Of a stretch of 64,000 nucleotides of DNA, positions 58,205-64,000 are shown in pieces. The translations under genes were made by a program, and so were the position numbers. The stretch comes from PALSA-1296 sp037143335 (GTDB taxonomy: Bacteria; Bacteroidota; Ignavibacteria; Palsa-1295), in NCBI GenBank assembly GCA_037143335.1, contig JBAWZA010000010.1, positions 1 to 64,000 on the forward strand, in the 5' to 3' direction. Under the pieces are notes generated by a model. The model made no database searches and had not been told where the DNA came from. It saw nothing but the letters and a program-made list of their open reading frames with translations. The number at the start of each line of letters is the position of its first letter. Position 1 is the first letter of the stretch.

Positions 58205-61200
58205 TTATCTAACCTTCACAAAGCTTTGCGTTGCAGGGAAGCCACCGGAGTTGAGGCGGAGATAATAGATTCCTGCCGGAAGTTTCTGTGTATTGAGGCG
58301 AAGTGTGCCCGTCCCAATTTTGAGTATTTCACCGCCACTGAGGATGCTTTCTCCAAGTGAGTTCGAGACATCGTAGGAAATCCAATTCGCACTTTGAGTT
58401 AACACATCCACGATCACCTCATCTTGTGCAGGGTTTGGTCTCAATGAAATAATTTTTAGCGCAGTGATTCCATTCATTGCATCACTGATGGTTCGTTCAC
58501 CGCAGATGAAGTGATAATCGAACGTTGCAGTGCCGCCAGTGCTGAGTGTCATCATCCCACACGGGATCTGTGTTGTATCAACTCTCTTCGTCATTGCAAT
58601 CTGTGTCGCGGAGTCCTTCGTTAAGTATATCCGAAATCCAAGTGTTGCCAGAACACCGCTTGCATCAGAGTGAATCGCAACTGGATCGGTGAGTGTAAAC
58701 GTGTTGCCGACTTTACTGACGTTTGCTGAGCTATTTGATGACTCAAAATCTAATAGATCGGTATTGTATGTCAGATCAAACCGTACTTCCTTGATCTGAC
58801 TTCCAGTGAATTTGCGATTTGGGTCTTCTAATATTTTATATTTAACCAGAGTCTGATCACCACCCATCATCGGTGTTGGGTCAAGGAACAGTGCGGCATC
58901 CAGACGGGAAGATTGGGAGTAGGTTCTTGTTAGGTCAATTGGGCTGATCGATGAGTCGGCATCGCTTGTGAATGTGATTTGTGCACTTGATGCCAGCTTG
59001 CCACCAACGGTATCAAGTTGAGTGATGATATGAATATCCTTCGAAGTACCGGCTTTGATCGTATCGGGTAAAGGTGTGGTTACAATAAACCCCGAACCAC
59101 TTAAGCTGTACTTGGTAATAACTATATCCTCACATCCGCTATTGGAAAGAGTAATAGAACTATCTTTCGTATCACAGACACTTACCCTACCGAAGTCAAG
59201 CGTATGTTGTGATGATGAGAGAATGCGTGTGCCAGACTTTTTTGTTTCGGTAAATCGGATTGTGTCAATCTTTCCATTGACTGCAATAAGCAGTAGTCCG
59301 GTACGAGTACCTGGGTTAACGGGATGAACAAATACCGTATAACGGATTGTGTCTCCTGGCCTGATTGACTTCGCACTGAACACTGCGTTTGAAATGTCGA
59401 AATCCCTGTAATCGTAAAAAACAATTCTATCGATGCTAAGTGAATCGCATCCATTATTCGTTATGAATCCGTTCACTGAATCATGATCGCAAACACTTAA
59501 CGAACCAAAATCAAATTGATGAGGAGAGTAAGAGAGTTCGCCGCCTTCGGATTTGCCAGTGCCTTCGAGATAGAGTTGCAAATCCTGGCTGAGTCCTTGT
59601 TGTTCGGCATGAAAGCGAGGGCGGAGAATAAACGTATTTGCACTGCTCGGCTTAAATCTGAATCGCACCGACACCGAGCTATCAGGCGGAATACGAATCG
59701 GAAGTGTGAACGGGGGTAATAAAGAGAATTCGGCAGTCTTCATACCCGATGTATCAGTAATAGTAAGTGTATCGCAACCAGCATTCCGTAACACAAACAC
59801 ACTATCCCGCGCACCGGAACAAGTGGAGACTGTGTCGAATTTAGCATTATACTCGTCAGCTACAAGTGCTGGTGGGAGTGCTTTAGAAATAGCACTAAGT
59901 ACAAAAATCGTATCAAAGTTCTGTCGAATATCTTCACCAATTATTTTTCCTCTCAGATGAACTTTCCCTATAAATAGTCCGGATTTTTTATGTGGATTGA
60001 AGAGAATGTGAATACTATCTCGAATGCCTTCGTTACGGATAAAAGGATATGACGGTGGGCTTAGTATTGAAAAACTTGTATTGTCATTTTCTACGAAAGC
60101 CGAATCATATTCCACGTAGCCGCATCCTGAGAATATGAAGTTGAAAGAAGTTATGCCCGTATCGCATGAAAAAATAGGAGAAATAGAATTTGGTGGCTTT
60201 AATGAAAATACAGGGTCTTGTTGTATTTTTCCATCGCCCCCATCATTCGTCATCCAAATAGAACCTTCTCTATCGAATGCGATTACAGTTCCGCCTTTGC
60301 AAGTTGGTATAACATTAAACCGTATGTCCCAATCGGTAGATGGACCACCGACTGAATCCCATGTTTTTCCTTCATCAGTAGAGCGAAACATACCGTTATA
60401 TTCCGATTGAACATAGATTGCATCAGCGAACCCCTCTATATCTCCAGTCCCATACAACCCTGAAAAATTAACGGGAGTCACGACAGATTTCATAGGTACT
60501 TTACCAGCAGTTTGCCAAGTATATCCTGAATCACTGCTCGAAAAGACGAATGGGTTTGGGGCGGACCACCCAGGCGCTCCTTCAGGACAAACAAAAAATC
60601 TCCTAGTTTTTTTCTGACAATAGATTCCCCAAGACTCAGTGAATTTAGCATCAGCGTTTGGTAAAGTCTTCCATGTCTGACCGCCATCCGTTGTAAGACT
60701 TGCTGGCATTTGAACGGATGAACTCGAACCAACTGCTCTACTCAGCATTCCGACTAAACTATCGGCGAATGCAATTCCACCGCTACTCACTATCAACCGT
60801 CGTGCTGGTGTCTCATAGATACTGTTCCATTGGTTAGAATCAACTATTGGTTGCCAATTAAATCCACCATCCGACGTTACCCATACGCCGTATTGAGTAA
60901 AACCATATCCAAAAAAAGTAAGCCAACCAACGTTTCGATCGCGAAAATGTATGGTTGTTATATATCCATTATATCCGTTGAATTGACCTAATAGGTCACA
61001 CTGCTTCACTATGTACTTTGCTGATAAAGTATCATAGTCTATGCGGTACACCGCGATTGGATTTACCACTGCTGGTAGTCTTCCATTTTTAGCTACAGCA
61101 ATGATTCCACTATGTTTATTCCAAAAAAATCCAGAAGTGGGTTCGCCGATTAGTGTGGCAATTTTATTCCAATGTTGTGCGTAAATATCCGCCTGTAAGG

Positions 61201-61243
61201 ATACTAAAAAAATCAAAACCGCGATGTGCCACCGATAATTCAT
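58205..61243 (-). CDS. Giant secreted protein paralogue: propeller, choice-of-anchor D repeats, T9SS domain
   Basis: A 1012-residue exported protein with signal peptide (MNYRWHIAVLIFLVSLQADI). Residues 20-340 are Asp-box propeller-like (WVTSDGGFNWQPI, SLTTDGGQTWKTL, FRSTDEGKTWDSV). Several choice-of-anchor D type domains follow, each with a Cys-Asp pair (NAGCDTLTITDTS, NNGCDSLSIDRIV, NSGCEDIVITKYS). A cohesin-like part (EVRFDLTYNTDLLDFESSNS) and a T9SS domain (LRPNPAQDEVIVDVLTQSAN to FVKVR) close it. It is a paralogue of the 35509-38730 gene with the same order. Likely surface-anchored. Confidence 0.85.
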   Translation of the reverse strand: MNYRWHIAVLIFLVSLQADIYAQHWNKIATLIGEPTSGFFWNKHSGIIAVAKNGRLPAVVNPIAVYRIDYDTLSAKYIVKQCDLLGQFNGYNGYITTIHFRDRNVGWLTFFGYGFTQYGVWVTSDGGFNWQPIVDSNQWNSIYETPARRLIVSSGGIAFADSLVGMLSRAVGSSSSVQMPASLTTDGGQTWKTLPNADAKFTESWGIYCQKKTRRFFVCPEGAPGWSAPNPFVFSSSDSGYTWQTAGKVPMKSVVTPVNFSGLYGTGDIEGFADAIYVQSEYNGMFRSTDEGKTWDSVGGPSTDWDIRFNVIPTCKGGTVIAFDREGSIWMTNDGGDGKIQQDPVFSLKPPNSISPIFSCDTGITSFNFIFSGCGYVEYDSAFVENDNTSFSILSPPSYPFIRNEGIRDSIHILFNPHKKSGLFIGKVHLRGKIIGEDIRQNFDTIFVLSAISKALPPALVADEYNAKFDTVSTCSGARDSVFVLRNAGCDTLTITDTSGMKTAEFSLLPPFTLPIRIPPDSSVSVRFRFKPSSANTFILRPRFHAEQQGLSQDLQLYLEGTGKSEGGELSYSPHQFDFGSLSVCDHDSVNGFITNNGCDSLSIDRIVFYDYRDFDISNAVFSAKSIRPGDTIRYTVFVHPVNPGTRTGLLLIAVNGKIDTIRFTETKKSGTRILSSSQHTLDFGRVSVCDTKDSSITLSNSGCEDIVITKYSLSGSGFIVTTPLPDTIKAGTSKDIHIITQLDTVGGKLASSAQITFTSDADSSISPIDLTRTYSQSSRLDAALFLDPTPMMGGDQTLVKYKILEDPNRKFTGSQIKEVRFDLTYNTDLLDFESSNSSANVSKVGNTFTLTDPVAIHSDASGVLATLGFRIYLTKDSATQIAMTKRVDTTQIPCGMMTLSTGGTATFDYHFICGERTISDAMNGITALKIISLRPNPAQDEVIVDVLTQSANWISYDVSNSLGESILSGGEILKIGTGTLRLNTQKLPAGIYYLRLNSGGFPATQSFVKVR

Positions 61244-61255
61244 AACATATTAAAC

Positions 61256-61287
61256 CCTACCGCCTGCAAAAAAATGCAGGCGGTAGG
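61256..61287 (-). terminator. Hairpin between two secreted protein genes
   Basis: CCTACCGCCTGCA (61256-61268), loop AAAAAA, and TGCAGGCGGTAGG (61275-61287) form a perfect 13-bp stem. It stands after the stop of the leftward gene at 61298 and before the start of the giant gene at 61243. No T-run follows, so it may reduce rather than abolish read-through. Confidence 0.7.
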
Positions 61288-61297
61288 CTTAAATCTG

Positions 61298-63127
61298 CTA
61301 TTTCAGTATGATCAATGATTTACTCAAAAGCACTTTACCTTTTGGCTGTTCAATCTGATAGAAGTATTTCCCTGAAGGCAGTTGACTACCAGTGAAGTAG
61401 AAGAAGTGTTTTCCTCCTTCATCAAATGACATTGTTTCTTCAAGAATAAGTTTTCCCGTTGCATCCAGTACCCTAATACCTGCTTCTCCACCTGTCGGAA
61501 GTGTAAACGGTATTGTGGTCTTAAAATCATGATCCGATGAGACTGGGTTCGGATAGTTCTGTTCGTCGCCCACCACAAATACGGCAGTGTGTGATTCCGC
61601 AGCTTTCTTTAGGTTGACTGTATCCTTCGCGGAGTAACAATTACCTCCGGGGTTTCCTAATGGGTAGCTTTGGATGGTTATAGTATCTGAGATATATGGT
61701 GTACATTTTTTTACTTTCATACACCAGGTGCCACAAGGTGGAAGTTTAAAATAGCCACTCGTTGGTTTAAATACTATAGTTTCTGTTGCAGGCGATGTTG
61801 TATATCGCATTGTACTATCCCATCCCTGTATTGCACTGTCTCGGTCACAGTTACCATTACAAGGAACAAGATAGGGTACTCTCGTGTAACTTGGTGGATA
61901 TCTGTGCCAAATTGTATCCCTATGACTCACTCCACCGCAAGCAGTATCACAGTGTACTTTGCGTAGTACGTCACCAGTAAATGTAAGCGTATCACATGGC
62001 TTTAGGCCGGGTTTAATGGTTACGACGATACTATCTGCCTGGACATCCCAATCACTTCGCTGAACACAGAATGTTACGTAGCCACCAAAAGTTGTCCGCG
62101 TAATCTTATCGCAATTTGGATTACATGGCGATATCAGACCACACCAACCACTTGCTGTTGAATCGCCATAATTATGATCGTGTGGGTGGGTTGCATCTGG
62201 ATGAGGAGTATCATACGACCACCACTCCACGTTTCCACCCCAATTATAGAAACAGGTAGCGGAAGGATTTATGGAGTGTTCGTCAGCTGCAACGCATAAG
62301 GTAATACTAAGCACATCGCCAACTACCCAACCGTTTGCTTGATCTGTCCAAATATCAATGGTTATGGGTCCATTGATGCTGTTACCATTGCTAATTTGTA
62401 CATGCTCCGTTGATATTAATTGTATTGATGTATCATTCCTATCAACGGATTGCCGTGCGCAATAAAGTGTCAGGCAATTCGTATCAGCGGCAGAATTTCC
62501 TGCAATAGTGATTCTAAACCACTTAGTGCCTGCTCGTAGGACGTGCATTCGAAAATCCTTGCAACAAAGTGCTATACCCATACAACCGCCACTATCTGCT
62601 GGTGATAGAATAGACATAGAGTCATGGTCACATGATGTGAGTGTAAATCCACCATTCCCATTCTCAGAGCTAGAATGGTATGATTTCCATGAGACATTTC
62701 CACCCGCTACATCACAACCATTCACTGGACAAAGTGTGAAGTTCGCTGTCACTCCGCTCGATATTGCCGGTGTAAAAGTAAGCTCAATAATCTTACTTGC
62801 ACCGGAATGGGTATTGTCGGTTGTTGTTACAGTGTCAAAACCGCTACTGACTGTTACTGCTTGAAAGTTATTGCTCTCAAAGCAAGACCAGTCCCAGCAA
62901 CTAGTATCGTTGATAAAAATATCTAATTTATCAACAGTGGAAGCACCCGGATCAAAGTTGAACTCTTGACAGCATTGATTTGAGCCACAAGCACTTGAGT
63001 GCTTGGAACTTGCCGTCAGTGTTTGTGCAACGAGAGATTGGCTACCATTCAGGAGAATCAAGCTAAATAGAAGCAAACCGTACCAGAAGTACTGCCTGCT
63101 ATGGGGTATCGTTTTTGTTATACTCAT
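61298..63127 (-). CDS. Secreted Cys-rich protein with T9SS sorting domain
   Basis: A 609-residue exported protein with signal peptide (QYFWYGLLLFSLILLNGSQS). The mature part is rich in Cys, Asp and Thr, with CGSNQCCQEFNFDPGAST, DTSCWDWSCFESNN, GGCMGIALCCKDFRMHVL and HCDTACGGVSHRD. Two internally similar halves can be seen (CCQEFNF and CCKDFRM, each followed by a beta domain). It ends in a T9SS type A domain (YPNPVSSDHDFKTTIPFTLP, then LPSGKYFYQIEQ). No function is assigned. The promoter candidate at 63185-63220 reads into it. Confidence 0.8.
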   Translation of the reverse strand: MSITKTIPHSRQYFWYGLLLFSLILLNGSQSLVAQTLTASSKHSSACGSNQCCQEFNFDPGASTVDKLDIFINDTSCWDWSCFESNNFQAVTVSSGFDTVTTTDNTHSGASKIIELTFTPAISSGVTANFTLCPVNGCDVAGGNVSWKSYHSSSENGNGGFTLTSCDHDSMSILSPADSGGCMGIALCCKDFRMHVLRAGTKWFRITIAGNSAADTNCLTLYCARQSVDRNDTSIQLISTEHVQISNGNSINGPITIDIWTDQANGWVVGDVLSITLCVAADEHSINPSATCFYNWGGNVEWWSYDTPHPDATHPHDHNYGDSTASGWCGLISPCNPNCDKITRTTFGGYVTFCVQRSDWDVQADSIVVTIKPGLKPCDTLTFTGDVLRKVHCDTACGGVSHRDTIWHRYPPSYTRVPYLVPCNGNCDRDSAIQGWDSTMRYTTSPATETIVFKPTSGYFKLPPCGTWCMKVKKCTPYISDTITIQSYPLGNPGGNCYSAKDTVNLKKAAESHTAVFVVGDEQNYPNPVSSDHDFKTTIPFTLPTGGEAGIRVLDATGKLILEETMSFDEGGKHFFYFTGSQLPSGKYFYQIEQPKGKVLLSKSLIILK

Positions 63128-63184
63128 ATGTTTTTTGATGAAATTAAATGATGAACTTTAACAATAGTTAAAACTACTTTCATG

Positions 63185-63220
63185 CAAATATAACTAAGTT
63201 TCTGACGATGCTTATTCAAA
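63185..63220 (-). promoter_or_regulatory. Promoter candidate for the Cys-rich secreted protein
   Basis: On the minus strand TTTG (63220-63217) and TATATTTG (63192-63185) are separated by 24 bases, in the range seen for the other candidate promoters here. The upstream box lies inside the first codons of the divergent XRE gene, so the regulator could compete with or control this promoter. Confidence 0.35.
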
Positions 63221-63429
63221 AGATCGTCGGAGACAATATCAGAGGCTATCGAAAAAAAATCCAGTGGACACAGGAGAAGCTATCTGTTCGTTCAAAAATT
63301 TCATCTCCGTATATCAGCCGAATTGAAAAGGGACACGAAAATCCGAGCGTCAGTGTACTTGCGACTCTTGCAAATACGCTTAAGGTTGAACTCTTCCAAT
63401 TCTTCATCAAGGAATCCTACAAGGATTAA
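63208..63429 (+). CDS. XRE-family helix-turn-helix regulator
   Basis: A 73-residue DNA-binding protein made of a single HTH_3 domain: NIRGYRKKIQWTQEKLSVRS, SSPYISRIEKGHENPSVSVL and ATLANTLKVELFQFF. It is a minimal Cro/C1-type repressor with no effector domain. It is divergent from the Cys-rich secreted protein gene and 153 bases upstream of ileS. Its target is unknown; the divergent gene is the obvious candidate. Confidence 0.9.
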   Translation: MLIQKIVGDNIRGYRKKIQWTQEKLSVRSKISSPYISRIEKGHENPSVSVLATLANTLKVELFQFFIKESYKD

Positions 63430-63582
63430 CATTCCTTTACATTAAGTCAACTGAGAACCGAAAAGGTTACAAAAAATTTCCGGCATGCCTCCTTCGTCGC
63501 AAATTCTGTACGTATTTCACCCCTCCCTTGGGAGATTTTTGCAGTCTGTTGCGTTTGTATGTTCTATAATATTTAGATCAGT

Positions 63583-64000
63583 TTGAAATACCCAGAAATA
63601 CCAGCGAAATTATCGCCTGATGAGCGCGAAAGGCAGTTACTTCATTATTGGACGGAGAATAATATCTTCACTCGTTCAATAAGCGAGCGCGATGAGGCAA
63701 AAAGCTATTCATTCTACGAAGGTCCGCCAACGGTGAATGGTGTGCCCGGCATCCACCACGTTTTTTCGCGAACGATCAAGGATTCTATCTGTCGCTACAA
63801 GACGATGCAAGGCTACCGCGTCGAGCGTAAGGGCGGATGGGATACGCACGGACTCCCCGTGGAGCTTGCCATCGAAAAACAACTCGGCTTTAAACATAAA
63901 GACGAGATCAAGGAGTTTGGCGTTGCCAAATTTAATAAGACCTGCAAAGATTTTGTCTTTGATAATATCGGACGTGACCGAGGTTGGAAAGAACTGACCG
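63583..64000 (+). CDS. ileS: Isoleucyl-tRNA synthetase, N-terminal part (continues past window)
   Basis: Open frame of 139 codons from TTG 63583 to the window end. LKYPEIPAKLSPDERERQLL is followed by SYSFYEGPPTVNGVPGIHHV, with the HIGH-type ATP motif as GIHH, and RTIKDSICRYKTMQGYRVER and GGWDTHGLPVELAIEKQLG are typical of the longer IleRS type. It charges tRNA-Ile. The TTG start gives a natural N-terminus; no ATG is present upstream in frame. The 153 bases before it contain no T-box or other recognised leader. Confidence 0.95.
   Translation, partial: MKYPEIPAKLSPDERERQLLHYWTENNIFTRSISERDEAKSYSFYEGPPTVNGVPGIHHVFSRTIKDSICRYKTMQGYRVERKGGWDTHGLPVELAIEKQLGFKHKDEIKEFGVAKFNKTCKDFVFDNIGRDRGWKELT

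Noticed and set aside
63430..63582. T-box or other leader before ileS
   Set aside because: No specifier stem, T-box core or terminator pair was recognised, and T-box riboswitches are not expected in Bacteroidota.
1..64000. CRISPR array
   Set aside because: No regularly spaced direct repeats with unique spacers were seen; the repeats found are palindromic or simple units.

Overview
The window is a 64 kb chromosomal segment from a member of the Bacteroidota/Chlorobi-type bacteria; the gene content fits an uncultured Kapabacteria- or Ignavibacteria-like lineage best, but no marker gene here fixes the taxon. The evidence is several large secreted proteins with type IX secretion (T9SS) style C-terminal sorting domains, choice-of-anchor V/D (ASPM-SPD-2-Hydin) modules, DUF5777 and YceI proteins, a promoter of the TTG-N17-TAnnTTTG type, frequent TTG/GTG starts without clear Shine-Dalgarno sites, and a MurA with Asp in place of the catalytic Cys. 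No rRNA, integrase, transposase, prophage or CRISPR array is seen.

Layout. 1-4647: a secreted anchor-domain protein running off the left edge, then a PfkB sugar kinase and a GH38 alpha-mannosidase. 4722-7465: ECF sigma factor, membrane anti-sigma-like protein and a lipoprotein. 7485-15184: the lipid/ribosome cluster yceD-rpmF-plsX-fabH-fabD-(Cys-rich protein)-fabG-acpP-fabF-rnc. 15213-22732: a membrane flippase-like protein, then leftward genes for an NAD(P)-binding protein, AhcY, FolD, a YmdB-type phosphodiesterase, a 56-residue membrane protein and PurL. 22814-23570: a small basic membrane protein coupled to a frameshifted secreted phospholipase-D-type nuclease. 23770-25198: a Cys/Met PLP enzyme and a small lipoprotein. 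25199-28390: a leftward set of two heme-binding lipoproteins, an OB-fold protein, YceI and DUF5777 that looks like one envelope redox system. 28536-33377: mtaB, a membrane glycosyltransferase, exodeoxyribonuclease III, and a Fur regulator with a palindromic operator beside an FTR1 iron permease. 33439-40445: three secreted proteins (CAP/FN3, choice-of-anchor D, repeat propeller). 40585-44846: KorA without KorB, a TlpA-like lipoprotein and a GH57 branching enzyme. 44985-47215: tRNA-Asn, a SnoaL-like lipoprotein, a PIN-like DUF5615 protein and an HNH-like gene interrupted by an in-frame stop. 47256-49464: CIRCE-controlled groES/groEL. 49575-55869: two unknown envelope proteins, a REPIN-like repeat, a methyltransferase, miaB, a beta-propeller protein and MurA. 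55926-63127: three very large leftward secreted proteins. 63208-64000: an XRE regulator and the start of ileS.

The housekeeping blocks (fatty acid synthesis, one-carbon/SAH recycling, purine synthesis, tRNA modification, chaperonin) are intact and ordinary. The points most worth a second look are the redox lipoprotein operon with an unusual C-X6-C-H site, the frameshifted nuclease with its small conserved-looking partner, the HNH gene with a 65-codon in-frame tail behind its stop, the REP/REPIN and CTCCGTG repeat families in intergenic gaps, the Asp-type MurA, and the anti-sigma protein with a large extracytoplasmic domain.
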